Shown here piece after piece: positions 44,117 through 53,929 of a stretch of DNA of 64,000 nt. Origin of the DNA: Clostridiales bacterium (GTDB taxonomy: Bacteria > Bacillota > Clostridia > Lachnospirales > Lachnospiraceae); contig JAHAJA010000003.1 of assembly GCA_018372435.1 (NCBI GenBank), positions 1 to 64,000 on the forward strand, given 5' to 3'. The notes under the pieces were generated by a model. That model was not told where the DNA came from and did no database searches. It worked only from the letters and a program-made list of their open reading frames with translations. The translations under genes and the position numbers were made by a program. How positions within the stretch are numbered: position 1 is the stretch's first letter; every line of letters starts with the position of its first letter.

Positions 44117-44157
44117 TTGACAAAGTAACAACTTTGATATAACATTAGGTTGTTACT
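44117..44157 (+). promoter_or_regulatory. opu promoter with bipartite operator
   Basis: TTGACA (44117-44122) with TATAAC or TAACAT at about 44138-44145 as -10. The exact inverted repeat AGTAACAAC (44124-44132) and GTTGTTACT (44149-44157) covers the promoter. The TAAC and GTTA cores are 22 bases apart, about two helical turns, as expected for a dimer-of-dimers ruler protein such as BusR. Confidence 0.7.
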
Positions 44158-44203
44158 ATTGAAATTTTGAAATACTGATATCGAAATAAAGGGAGGTAAA
44201 AGT

Positions 44204-45337
44204 ATGATAAAATTCGAAAATGTTACTAAGACATATAAAGATAAAACAATATTAAAAAATATATCACTTGAAATTGAAAAAGGAAAATTAGTGGCATTCA
44301 TTGGTGCCAGTGGTTGTGGTAAAACGACTACACTTAAGATGATTAATCGATTGATAAAACCATCATCTGGACGAATCTACATTAATGGTGAAGATATTGA
44401 GAAGAAGGATGTCATTAAGTTGCGACGTAATATGGGGTATGTAATTCAACAAACAGGATTGCTTCCACATATGACAGTGAAGGAGAATATTGAATTAATT
44501 CCTAGAACTGAAAAATATGATGCCAATTCTATAATTGAGACAACCGCTAAATTAATGGATATGGTAGGTCTTAATCCAGATGAATACCTAAATCGTTATC
44601 CAGTTGAATTAAGTGGTGGGCAGCAACAAAGAGTTGGAGTTGCTAGAGCCTTTGCGACAGACCCAGATATCATATTAATGGATGAACCTTTCTCAGCGCT
44701 TGATCCAATTACACGTACTGGTCTCCAAGATGAGTTAGTGAATCTACAGTCGCAATTAAAGAAAACGATTGTATTTGTTACCCATGATATGGACGAGGCT
44801 GTAAAGATTGCAGATATGATTTGTATCATGAAAGATGGTGAGATTCTTCAATATGATACACCAGAAAACATTCTGAAAAACCCAAAGAATGAATTCGTTT
44901 CAGAATTCGTTGGTAAAAACCGAATATGGGCTTCTCCTGAATATATTAAAGCGGAGGATATTATGATTGATTCTCCAGTTACTTGTAGTGCCAATATGAC
45001 ACTGCTTCGTTGTGTAGAAAAGATGCGTTCCTATAAAGTGGATAGTCTAATGGTGGTTGAAAACAAAACAAATAAATTACTAGGTATAGTAAATGCAAAA
45101 CAATTACAAAGACAGTCTGACCGCACACAGGAAGTAGGTCAGATTATGAACACGGATATCTTAGGGGTCCGTTTGGACGATAATATAGTTCACATTCTAA
45201 AAGTAGTAGATGATAATAATGTATCTAACATTCCAGTATTGTCTGATGAGAATATTCTCCTAGGTCTAATCACGAAGAGTAGCTTAGTAACAACATTAAG
45301 CCAACCTTATTTAGAGGAAGAGGAGGTATTAGAATAA
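44204..45337 (+). CDS. Opu-type osmoprotectant ABC transporter ATPase
   Basis: A 377-residue ATPase: Walker A GASGCGKT (about 36-43), Q-loop YVIQQTG, signature LSGGQQQR, Walker B ILMDEPFSALDP, switch His in VTHDMDEA. Two CBS motifs fill the C-terminal part (about 255-370), the arrangement of OpuCA/OpuBA and ProV relatives that sense ionic strength. The next gene, one base after the stop, encodes the fused permease/binding protein. It imports betaine, carnitine or choline-like solutes; the exact substrate is not determined. Confidence 0.93.
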   Translation: MIKFENVTKTYKDKTILKNISLEIEKGKLVAFIGASGCGKTTTLKMINRLIKPSSGRIYINGEDIEKKDVIKLRRNMGYVIQQTGLLPHMTVKENIELIPRTEKYDANSIIETTAKLMDMVGLNPDEYLNRYPVELSGGQQQRVGVARAFATDPDIILMDEPFSALDPITRTGLQDELVNLQSQLKKTIVFVTHDMDEAVKIADMICIMKDGEILQYDTPENILKNPKNEFVSEFVGKNRIWASPEYIKAEDIMIDSPVTCSANMTLLRCVEKMRSYKVDSLMVVENKTNKLLGIVNAKQLQRQSDRTQEVGQIMNTDILGVRLDDNIVHILKVVDDNNVSNIPVLSDENILLGLITKSSLVTTLSQPYLEEEEVLE

Positions 45338-45338
45338 T

Positions 45339-46910
45339 ATGAATTTCATAGAATATATAACTCAAAACAAAGATCAAATCTTCTCCCTAAGCATAGAACA
45401 CATTAAGCTTACGGCAATTGCTGTTGGTTTTGCTATCTTAATTGGTGTACCACTTGGTATATTAATTAGTTATGTGAAGAAATTAAATAAACCGATATTA
45501 GGAGTAGCCAATGTAATTCAAGCAATACCAAGTATGGCTCTTTTAGGTTTTGCAATACCGTTCCTCGGTATAGGGACCTTACCTGCAATCGTAATGGTTA
45601 TTTTGTATTCCTTATTACCTATAATTAAGAATACTTATACGGGAATTCAAAGTATTAATCCTGATATTATAGAAGCTTCAAAGGGGATAGGACTTACGAA
45701 ATTACAAATCCTTATTAAGGTACAGATCCCATTAGCACTTCCAGTCATCATGGCAGGGATAAGGATTTCGGCAGTTACTGCGGTAGGTCTTATGACAATG
45801 GCAGCTTTTATCGGTGCTGGTGGGCTTGGTTTCTTAGTATTCTCTGGGATCAGAACCGTTAATAACTATCAGATTCTAGCCGGTGCGATACCCGCATGTA
45901 TCTTGGCTTTATTTGTGGATTATCTAGTGGGATTGGTAGAAAAGCTAGTGACTCCAATCAGCCTACAAAAAACGGCGAATTCCAAAGAAAAACAGATGAA
46001 ACAAAGAAAGATACAAAAGGGTATACTATCTGCAACAGCAATTCTTCTTGTTATTACTTTTGTTGTATCAGGATTATCTAGTATGAATAGATCTGATAAA
46101 GTGATTAAGATTGGAAGTAAGGATTTTACCGAACAGCTTATCTTAGCAAACATGTTCTCCGATCTAATTGAAGAAAAAACAGATATCACAGTAGAGAGAA
46201 AAATTAATTTAGGTGGTACACAAGTATGTTTTTCTGCTCTTAATTCAGGAAGTATTGATATGTATTTTGATTATAGTGGAACCGCCTATGGAGATACACT
46301 AAATTATCCACCAAGTACAGATATGAAGGCGGTTTATAATACTGTAAAGAAAGATTTTAAAGAGCAGTATAATATAGATGTATTAAAACAGATGGGATTT
46401 AATAATACGTATGTAGTTGCGGTGAAAGAAGAAACAGCTAAAAAGTATAATTTAAAATCCATTAGCGATTTAAAAGGTGTTGCGTCTAAGTTGACAGCAG
46501 GAACCACTTTTGAATTCTTAAACAGAGAAGATGGGTTATTAGGGCTTATGAAGCATTATGGATTTCAGTTCAAGGATACGCTAGGTTTAGATGGTGCATC
46601 AAGATATCTAGCATTAACGAATAACGAAACTGATGTAATCGATGCCTTTTCAACGGATGGACTACTTAAAAAGTTTGATTTAGTAACATTAGAAGATGAT
46701 GAGAATTTCTTCCCTCCATATTATGCAATCCCATTAGTAAGGGATGAGGTTGTTGAGGAATATCCAGAGATTGTCCCAATTGTCGAGGAACTGGGTTCTA
46801 AGTTAACAGATGAAATAATGATGGAATTAAACTATAAAGTAGATGAACTTCAAATGGAACCAGATGTAGTTGCAAGAGATTTCTTAGTAGAGAATGGATT
46901 TATCGATTAG
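45339..46910 (+). CDS. Opu-type permease fused to substrate-binding protein
   Basis: A 523-residue fusion. Residues 1-210 form a permease domain with about six membrane segments and the inner-membrane loop motif E-A-S-K-G-I-G-L-T. A further membrane segment (about 228-247) anchors a C-terminal OpuAC-type binding domain (about 257-523, starting I-K-I-G-S-K-D-F-T-E-Q). Fusion of the two parts gives each transporter two tethered receptors. With the CBS-containing ATPase it forms a complete osmolyte importer. Confidence 0.93.
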   Translation: MNFIEYITQNKDQIFSLSIEHIKLTAIAVGFAILIGVPLGILISYVKKLNKPILGVANVIQAIPSMALLGFAIPFLGIGTLPAIVMVILYSLLPIIKNTYTGIQSINPDIIEASKGIGLTKLQILIKVQIPLALPVIMAGIRISAVTAVGLMTMAAFIGAGGLGFLVFSGIRTVNNYQILAGAIPACILALFVDYLVGLVEKLVTPISLQKTANSKEKQMKQRKIQKGILSATAILLVITFVVSGLSSMNRSDKVIKIGSKDFTEQLILANMFSDLIEEKTDITVERKINLGGTQVCFSALNSGSIDMYFDYSGTAYGDTLNYPPSTDMKAVYNTVKKDFKEQYNIDVLKQMGFNNTYVVAVKEETAKKYNLKSISDLKGVASKLTAGTTFEFLNREDGLLGLMKHYGFQFKDTLGLDGASRYLALTNNETDVIDAFSTDGLLKKFDLVTLEDDENFFPPYYAIPLVRDEVVEEYPEIVPIVEELGSKLTDEIMMELNYKVDELQMEPDVVARDFLVENGFID

Positions 46911-46991
46911 AAAAACAACAAGTTATTATTTTATTGAGACAAGGGCGTAGCATAAAAACTAATTAAACAGCAATGCTAAATGTAATTAAAA

Positions 46992-47029
46992 ACAGGGCAA
47001 ATCTACCTTAATAGGTGAGATTGCCCTGT
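46992..47029. terminator. bidirectional terminator between opu and the MATE gene
   Basis: A stem of 15-16 pairs with one bulge (ACAGGGCAA near 46992, TTGCCCTGT near 47029) lies between the convergent genes. Confidence 0.75.
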
Positions 47030-47033
47030 ATCT

Positions 47034-48359
47034 TTATAAACGACGATAGCGACGATAATATATAAAACCGATGATATCCGCAAGTATCCAACCGATTGGA
47101 ATTGCCCACCATATTCCTACAAGTCCAATTGAAGGAATCGATGCTAAGAGATAAGCAAGTATAACACGTGTCCCTAGTGAAACCACGGTAAGTATAACGG
47201 ATACTCCTGGTTTTCCAATGCTACGATAAAAGCCGTAAAGGAGAAACAGGAAACCAATACCACAGTAGAAAGCACTCTCAATACGCAAGTAGGTTACACC
47301 TATGTTGATGATTTCTACTTCTTCTGGTTTTACGAAGATTGACATAAGCGGCTGTGCAAATAAGGATACACCGATTGAAATTAAAATACAAAATAACAAA
47401 GTAACTTTAATTGCTGAGCGAACACCTTTTTGAATGCGCTCTTTTTTTTCTGCTCCATGATTCTGTGCGATGAATGTGGAAAACGCGTTGCCAAAGTCTT
47501 GTACAGGCATATAAGCGAAAGCATCAATTTTCACAGCAGCGGAAAACGCTGCCATCACCGTTACACCAAAACTATTAACTAGTCCTTGTATCATTAATAT
47601 ACCAAAATTCATAATGGACTGCTGTACACATGTCAAAATAGAGTATTGGGAAATTTCTCGTAATACTAAAAAATCAAGATGTAGATCAGATCGTTTCAAA
47701 CGGATAACCTCAAGCTTCAGATAACAATAAAGAGTAACACATATAGCTGATACCCCTTGAGCTATAATAGTTGCCCAGGCTGCACCGGCTACACCCATAT
47801 CAAAGGTAATAATAAATACAAGATCAAGTACAATATTTAACAGGGCAGAAATAGCTAGGAATACCAAGGGAATAAATGAATTCCCAATAGATCGTAATAA
47901 GGAGGCAAAATAGTTATAGAAAAAGGTGAATATAATTCCATAAAAAATCACCGTTATATAGTTTTTTGTTTCTGCTAGAATTTCATTCGGAATCTGAAGT
48001 AGTTTTAATAGTGGGGTGGTGAAAATTATAACGGATATAGTTAAAATGACAGTAATCATCCCGATGAATAAAAATGACATCAAAAAACTAGTCTTTAGTT
48101 TTTCTATCTTCCCAGCACCGAATAACATAGAAAATACTACACCACTCCCCATGCAAAGTCCAAGAACAATTGAGGTTAGGAATGTCATTAGTGTAAATGA
48201 AGAACCAACGGCTGCCAATGCTTCAGGCCCTATGTATTTTCCTACAATAAAGGTATCCGCCACATTATAAAGCTGCTGTAATAGATTACCCATAATCATA
48301 GGACCAGCAAACAGCAGTATGGATTTGGTGACATTTCCTTTGGTCAAATCTCGATTCAT
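47034..48359 (-). CDS. MATE-family multidrug/sodium antiporter
   Basis: A 441-residue protein with 12 membrane segments in two MatE halves. The N-terminal GPMIMGNLLQQLYNVADTFIVG motif is typical of the DinF/NorM-like group, with P and N residues in helix 1. The start at 48359 (MNRDLTKGN) is supported by AAGGAGG; an in-frame start at 48434 is not. It exports cationic drugs or metabolites using a proton or sodium gradient. The divergent Lrp-type gene may regulate it. Confidence 0.92.
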   Translation of the reverse strand: MNRDLTKGNVTKSILLFAGPMIMGNLLQQLYNVADTFIVGKYIGPEALAAVGSSFTLMTFLTSIVLGLCMGSGVVFSMLFGAGKIEKLKTSFLMSFLFIGMITVILTISVIIFTTPLLKLLQIPNEILAETKNYITVIFYGIIFTFFYNYFASLLRSIGNSFIPLVFLAISALLNIVLDLVFIITFDMGVAGAAWATIIAQGVSAICVTLYCYLKLEVIRLKRSDLHLDFLVLREISQYSILTCVQQSIMNFGILMIQGLVNSFGVTVMAAFSAAVKIDAFAYMPVQDFGNAFSTFIAQNHGAEKKERIQKGVRSAIKVTLLFCILISIGVSLFAQPLMSIFVKPEEVEIINIGVTYLRIESAFYCGIGFLFLLYGFYRSIGKPGVSVILTVVSLGTRVILAYLLASIPSIGLVGIWWAIPIGWILADIIGFIYYRRYRRL

Positions 48360-48529
48360 TGTTTCAGTCCTCCTTTTAGTTACGAAGTGTAAGTTTGAAC
48401 ATACGTTATGTAAGTATGATATAGGAAGATGCAAAAATTGTCAACGAATAAGAGAGTATAAATGCTAATATTGTATTTCTTTTTAAAATAGAGTAAGATG
48501 TTTTTAATAGTGGGAAGGAGATTTGAAAC

Positions 48530-48988
48530 ATGTTTTTGAGTGGATTAGATGTAACTGATAGAAAGATTGTAGAATTGTTGATTCAAAACGCTCGCATGTC
48601 CTACTCTGATATTGGTGAGGTAGTAGGATTATCTAGAGTGGCAGTAAAAACTAGGATTCGTTCTTTGGAGGAACGTAAGATAATCGAAGAATATACTACG
48701 ATTATTAATCCACAAAAGATAAATGGAGCAATCTCTTGTTATTTTGAGATTGAAATGAAACCTGCAAGTTATGAAACCGTAGTTGGTATTCTTAGAGAAA
48801 ACGAGTTAGTCACCCAGATCTATCAGGTTTCTGGAAAAAATAAATTACATGTTCATGCAATTGCTTCTAATCAGGAGGAGATGGAGATATTTTTGTCAGA
48901 AACTATTCGTACGTTACCAGGAGTAACTGAATTAAGTAGCAATGTGATTTTATCTCGTATTAAGGATATTAAGGGACTTAGATTATAG
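48530..48988 (+). CDS. Lrp/AsnC-family regulator
   Basis: A 152-residue regulator: N-terminal helix-turn-helix (L-D-V-T-D-R-K-I-V-E-L-L, then Y-S-D-I-G-E-V-V-G-L-S-R-V-A-V-K-T-R) and a C-terminal RAM (ACT-like) domain from about residue 70 with V-S-G-K-N-K-L-H. AAGGAG precedes the ATG. It is divergent from the MATE exporter, an arrangement that suggests control by an amino acid or related ligand. A fossil segment of a close homologue lies at 27113-27151. Confidence 0.92.
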   Translation: MFLSGLDVTDRKIVELLIQNARMSYSDIGEVVGLSRVAVKTRIRSLEERKIIEEYTTIINPQKINGAISCYFEIEMKPASYETVVGILRENELVTQIYQVSGKNKLHVHAIASNQEEMEIFLSETIRTLPGVTELSSNVILSRIKDIKGLRL

Positions 48989-49083
48989 ATATTAGATTGG
49001 TCTGTAAATCAATGAGATTATTAAATTGGTAGAGAGGCCTTACAAGTAGGACGACTAATAGGCGCTATTGTTGTCAAAAAAGT

Positions 49084-49122
49084 ATCCTCTATCTTCTTTT
49101 AACAGGGAAGATAGAGGATTTT
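49084..49122 (+). terminator. terminator of the Lrp-type gene
   Basis: Perfect 13-bp stem ATCCTCTATCTTC (49084-49096) with 49107-49119, then TTTT. Confidence 0.85.
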
Positions 49123-49163
49123 ATGTATCCAGAGTCTTAACAAAACGAGCTGGCTATATTTTA

Positions 49164-52100
49164 TCATTGAGTTCGAAGTCTAAGAGGATATGCGGGATCA
49201 AAGATAGAATTAATCTTTATAGCATAGGAGGTTTTATCTATAATATCCTGATCTGTTATGTAGTGGATATCCAATAAACCATCTGATTTATAACCAGTTT
49301 TTATGTAGTTCATCTCAGATAAAGCTAAGCTCCAACCAAGAAGCCAGTCATTCAGCTTTTCTTTTGTTTCAACTGTTCCATCAAAGTGAATTAATAAATC
49401 AATGTCACTGTTAAGCCTAGCAGTACAGTTATTGGTACTGCCAAAAAGATAGATACCTTTTACACAAAAAGCTTCCATATCTATCTGATTTGCTATTTGT
49501 TCAGCCATATAATGTCGCCACTTCCAACCCTCGTCATTGTGCTCACTATTTTTAGGTAAGGTAATATCATGAGAATTAGGACCAGAATTAATATGAGAAG
49601 GCTCTTCTAGATAAGCAATTGCCTTTTGTAAGTCTCCGTTCATTAACACAATAAGCTCTTTATTAAAAAATGTTTCTTCAATTGTTATTACCTTCACAAC
49701 TTCATCAAGATATGAATACATAGGTAAGATCTTAGATAAAGAATTCTTTGAACTATTAAAAAAAGAACGATTAAATACAGATTCACGGTCTTCTGGATAT
49801 AATGGTAGATATTTAATGTTTTCTTCTACTAAATCTTGAAAGAAGTGAGTCCCAAAGGATAACTCTGGTTCGAATCTAGATTGTTTGCTAGCTACTTCTA
49901 TTAACATTGCGGTATTATTTATATCGGAATAGGCCACTGGTACACCTAGTTTAATATCACCCCTGCTTCCCCAACGTCCAGGACCAAGTAATATGAAGCT
50001 TTTTCGTGGTAATATCCTATTTAATTCATGAATAATATCTCTAATATTTAATAAATCTTTATGAGACTCTAATTTAGAATATTCCATTGGATCCACATAA
50101 ACCACAGTCTTAATACCTGTTACTTTTCCGTTGGAGATATATTTGTTAGCAGTAAATATGGTACTTTGGTAAGGAATATTGTTTGGAATAGCAACGGGAG
50201 CATTATCATAGTTTTGACTCTGCGGTCTGCATTGGAGCAGATAAAAATGTTTACCATCACTAGCAAATTCAATGTCAACAGGATAACCAAGCTTTTTCTG
50301 CAACAAAGCCAGAATTGATTTAGCTTGCTTAACAAATGAGGTTTTCTTTACCAGTCCGTCTAAAGTAATTATAATATTGTCATTCTTAAAATCTGTAGTG
50401 AAAGGATTTGAGTCCATGATGATATCATTGTTTAGTACCGATGCAACCAGGTTGATATTTGGAATATAATCACCGTATTCTTTTATTACTTGCTGAATAG
50501 GTAGAGTAAGGAATTGATTGTTATCTAAATCTATTAAATCCATATATTGAGGAGAGTATTTTGATATCTCCATGGGGGATTGATTAACGCGAAGATTGGC
50601 TTGTCCTGGGGAGAGTAAGAGGGGATAGTCTTCGCCTACACGATCAACTGCTCTTGTTCCTAGACCCATTACCATTCTAAGTAATCCATCTTCCCTTTTT
50701 ATACGAGGAGACCAACGCAATTCATTATTGCTAAATGCAACTCCAGCAAATAGTGGGAAGTAGTAAGGACCTACTTTAGTACCAACTACTTCTTGAATCA
50801 TAATACCCATCTGCTCATTGCAGTCAAGCAAATCGTTTTTAATTCTGTACTGAATCGAATCAGGATTAAAGATTGAGGCATAAACCTCTAAGATACCATC
50901 AACTAATTGTTTGATTCGTTCTGCTCTTGTACCGGTATTCGTTATAAAAAGACTTTTGTATTTTCCAGAAAAAGAGGTATCCATCTGGTCCTCTAAGAGA
51001 CTGGAAGAACGAATAATTAATGGACAATCTTCACAGCAGTCCACTATTTTATTAAGTTCATTTAATATGTATGGTGATAGTCTGGCGTTTTTTAACATCT
51101 GTATTACTCGTGGATAACTAGTACGGATATCAATCATATCCAAGTATTTATGCTCATTTAATTCATCAAATCCATTATCTTCTAGCAAGTATCCAAATTC
51201 ATCGGAAGAGATGTACCAAGTTTTTGGTATTACGATGTTCTCAAACTCTGGAAATTCGTCTTTATGTGATTCAAGAATTTGGTTTGCAAGGAAAAAGCCA
51301 GAACCTTTTCCACCAATCCGTCCAATGCTTCTTGGAGAACTTATAAAAGAATCAAGCAGTTTATGAAAGGCTTCTATATGGACATGGTTATGAATTCTGG
51401 AAATCAATTTTGGATTGCCTGTAATAAAGCGCCTTGTTAATTCAACTTTTAACCATCTTTTCGTTGCTTCACTTGTCATCTCGTTGTTTTTTACTGCTTT
51501 CAAATATGCAGAGAGAGCATGAGAGATTTTTTTGACATCAGAATCTTTTTTGTCAACTATTTTTATTAACTCATAGGTTTTTCCTTGATAAATCCATAAA
51601 TTTATATAATCATAAATCTGAAGATCATCTAGGTTTATTAATGAATTACCAAATAGAATCTTACTGAAACGGATAACATCAACAGCAGGAAGTGTTTCAA
51701 GTGGAAAATTAACTTCGCTATTCAAATTGTACTTTACCCAGCCCATCTCATTAAAGATATTTTTAACCATATTGGGATTAATTGAAGCTAAAAGTGCAAG
51801 CATTTTCTCACAAACATAAAGTAAGATTTCATGATCAGTTTTTTGTAATAAATCTAGAATCGCTTCCCAGCGATTTCTGTAATTATATTTTTGAACGGAG
51901 TCTTTTTTATCAATAGTCTCAGAAAACCTTCTTGCAATGGTATTTAAAAGCCGAACTTCATGTTCTAGAAAAGCTATTTCACCTGTCATAAAGGTGTTCT
52001 TTGGGTACATAACTTTAATATACCCACGGTTTTGGTTATTAACGATTATTGCTGATTCTAGTTCATCCCCATCTTCAATTTTTCCATCGGGGTTGAAAAG

Positions 52101-52292
52101 CTGTTTATCAAACTCGATGACTGCTTTGCAACTATCAGGGTTACGAAATCCCATGGGTATGATAGATGGAATTTTCCCCAGACTCTCAGTCAAGGAATCC
52201 TTGGTTAAAGATTCTTCTATTAGATAAAGGCATTCTAATTCTTTAGCTCGTTCAACCAAATCATCTTTTGATATTGTTCCGTATTGGTTCAT
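49164..52292 (-). CDS. multidomain protein: sensor-like region, PPDK/PEP-synthase ATP-grasp domain and nucleotidyltransferase
   Basis: A 1042-residue protein. Residues 1-135 resemble the GAF-like input region of sensor kinases. A helical linker follows. From about 325 there is a pyruvate-phosphate-dikinase N-terminal fold: GRIGGKGSGFFLAN, then I-I-R-S-S-S-L-L-E-D, then DIEFASDGKHFYLLQCRP. Next comes LLGPGRWGSRGDIKLG and S-F-G-T-H-F-F-Q-D-L, a tail seen in other PPDK_N-like proteins. The last 110 residues are a polymerase-beta-like nucleotidyltransferase with F-G-S-x(11)-D-I-D. The phosphohistidine and PEP barrel domains of true PPDK are absent. ATG at 52292 is preferred over an in-frame TTG at 52343. 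Function unknown. Confidence 0.8.
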   Translation of the reverse strand: MNQYGTISKDDLVERAKELECLYLIEESLTKDSLTESLGKIPSIIPMGFRNPDSCKAVIEFDKQLFNPDGKIEDGDELESAIIVNNQNRGYIKVMYPKNTFMTGEIAFLEHEVRLLNTIARRFSETIDKKDSVQKYNYRNRWEAILDLLQKTDHEILLYVCEKMLALLASINPNMVKNIFNEMGWVKYNLNSEVNFPLETLPAVDVIRFSKILFGNSLINLDDLQIYDYINLWIYQGKTYELIKIVDKKDSDVKKISHALSAYLKAVKNNEMTSEATKRWLKVELTRRFITGNPKLISRIHNHVHIEAFHKLLDSFISSPRSIGRIGGKGSGFFLANQILESHKDEFPEFENIVIPKTWYISSDEFGYLLEDNGFDELNEHKYLDMIDIRTSYPRVIQMLKNARLSPYILNELNKIVDCCEDCPLIIRSSSLLEDQMDTSFSGKYKSLFITNTGTRAERIKQLVDGILEVYASIFNPDSIQYRIKNDLLDCNEQMGIMIQEVVGTKVGPYYFPLFAGVAFSNNELRWSPRIKREDGLLRMVMGLGTRAVDRVGEDYPLLLSPGQANLRVNQSPMEISKYSPQYMDLIDLDNNQFLTLPIQQVIKEYGDYIPNINLVASVLNNDIIMDSNPFTTDFKNDNIIITLDGLVKKTSFVKQAKSILALLQKKLGYPVDIEFASDGKHFYLLQCRPQSQNYDNAPVAIPNNIPYQSTIFTANKYISNGKVTGIKTVVYVDPMEYSKLESHKDLLNIRDIIHELNRILPRKSFILLGPGRWGSRGDIKLGVPVAYSDINNTAMLIEVASKQSRFEPELSFGTHFFQDLVEENIKYLPLYPEDRESVFNRSFFNSSKNSLSKILPMYSYLDEVVKVITIEETFFNKELIVLMNGDLQKAIAYLEEPSHINSGPNSHDITLPKNSEHNDEGWKWRHYMAEQIANQIDMEAFCVKGIYLFGSTNNCTARLNSDIDLLIHFDGTVETKEKLNDWLLGWSLALSEMNYIKTGYKSDGLLDIHYITDQDIIDKTSYAIKINSIFDPAYPLRLRTQ

Positions 52293-52383
52293 CCTGCTTG
52301 CCCATCCTTTCTCGATATAAGGGAATGATAAAAACAGTAACAAATCAGTAATTTTATGAATAAAGAATATTAAATCATAAATT

Positions 52384-52420
52384 AGAGATAGAACATGGTT
52401 TTAGCGTATGTTCTATCTCT
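52384..52420 (-). terminator. terminator of the glutamate dehydrogenase gene
   Basis: Perfect 13-bp stem AGAGATAGAACAT (52384-52396) with 52408-52420. It lies 48 bases after the gdhA stop, before the next minus-strand gene. Confidence 0.7.
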
Positions 52421-52468
52421 ATCAGTACGCTTTGTTATTACGACTGAATCAGTACAAAAAATTACTAA

Positions 52469-53755
52469 CTATACCCAACCACGAAGTTTAACTGCTTCTG
52501 CTACACGATTAATTGCAATGACATATGCGGCATCGCGCATATAAAGATTTTTTTCTTGTGAAAGTTTATGTACAGCTTGGAAAGCACTCGTCATTTTTTG
52601 GTCTAGTTTCTCAAGTACTTCTTCTTTCGGCCAAAAATAATTCATATTGCATTGAACTTGTTCAAAGTAACTACAAGTAACGCCACCTGCATTGCAAAGA
52701 AAATCAGGAACAAGGTAAATGTTTTTAGCTTTAATAATTTCATCGCTATCTGGTGTCGTAGGGCCATTAGCACCTTCGCAAATTACCTTTACTCTATCAC
52801 TAATCTTTTCTAGTGCAGGAGGTGTTATTTGGTTCTCTAACGCACATGGGAGAAGAATATCTACATCTTGTGCAATCCATTCATCACCATCTAATAATTC
52901 AAAACCTAATTCAATGGCTTTTTGTTTATTAATAGAACCAAAAGAGTTTTTAATAGATACTAATTGATCTACATTGATACCATTAAGATTACGATAGGTA
53001 TATGATTTTTTATCTTCATTATCCCAGCATGAGATAGCAATGATTTTTCCACCTAGTTTAGTGTAAAGACGGGCAGCATATTCAGCAACATTTCCAAATC
53101 CTTGTATACTTGCTGTTGTAGATGTAACATCAATATTTAACGATTTCAAAGCTTCCCTTAATGTATAAATAACGCCATATCCAGTCGCTTCTGTACGGCC
53201 CAAAGAGCCTCCCATTCCAACTGGCTTTCCTGTAATTGTACCAGGGTAATGACCACCATTGATTGTCTCATATTCATCCATCATCCATAACATATGTTGA
53301 CCGTTGGTCATCACATCAGGAGCAGGTACGTCTACCACTGGTCCCATAACTTTTGAAAGTTGTCTGACATATCCACGGCATAGTCTTTCTTGTTCTGCCA
53401 TTGACATATTATGAGGATCACATATGATTCCACCCTTAGCCCCACCTAGAGGAATATCAACAACAGCACATTTCCATGTCATCCATAAAGATAAAGCTCG
53501 GATAGTATCTACAGTCTCCTGAGGATGAAAACGAATTCCACCCTTAGCAGGGCCTCTTGCATCGTTATGCTGAATTCGATAACCGTTGAAAACCTTTGTT
53601 GTTCCATCATCCATTTTTACAGGAATAGTAACATGAAATTCTTTGTTGGGTTGTCTTAATAATTCTCGAGTTGCTTGATCTAAGTCAATCAGATTAGCCA
53701 CATTATCAAATTGTGTTTGGGCTGAAACATAAGGATTATAAGTTTTATTCTCCAT
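52469..53755 (-). CDS. gdhA: glutamate dehydrogenase
   Basis: A 428-residue Glu/Leu/Phe/Val dehydrogenase. The substrate region has G-P-A-K-G-G-I-R-F-H and P-L-G-G-A-K-G-G-I with the catalytic Lys, and D-V-P-A-P-D-V with the catalytic Asp. The cofactor domain has the glycine loop Q-G-F-G-N-V-A. The size fits the hexameric NAD-preferring clostridial type. It interconverts glutamate and 2-oxoglutarate plus ammonia and is typical of amino acid-fermenting anaerobes. AGTGAGG precedes the ATG. It is transcribed alone, with the large PPDK-like gene downstream beyond a terminator. Confidence 0.95.
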   Translation of the reverse strand: MENKTYNPYVSAQTQFDNVANLIDLDQATRELLRQPNKEFHVTIPVKMDDGTTKVFNGYRIQHNDARGPAKGGIRFHPQETVDTIRALSLWMTWKCAVVDIPLGGAKGGIICDPHNMSMAEQERLCRGYVRQLSKVMGPVVDVPAPDVMTNGQHMLWMMDEYETINGGHYPGTITGKPVGMGGSLGRTEATGYGVIYTLREALKSLNIDVTSTTASIQGFGNVAEYAARLYTKLGGKIIAISCWDNEDKKSYTYRNLNGINVDQLVSIKNSFGSINKQKAIELGFELLDGDEWIAQDVDILLPCALENQITPPALEKISDRVKVICEGANGPTTPDSDEIIKAKNIYLVPDFLCNAGGVTCSYFEQVQCNMNYFWPKEEVLEKLDQKMTSAFQAVHKLSQEKNLYMRDAAYVIAINRVAEAVKLRGWV

Positions 53756-53929
53756 TTTTTACCTCACTTTATTTTGGATTTTATGTTCAACTACTATTAC
53801 AAAGTAAAGTGTTGAAACATTGATTTAATTATACTATATAATAGGATATTGTCAACGAATTAACAGATCATTGAAATGTGTTACAATGTGAGGGGGAATT
53901 TTACTGTTCTATCGCAAGCATTTATTGAT

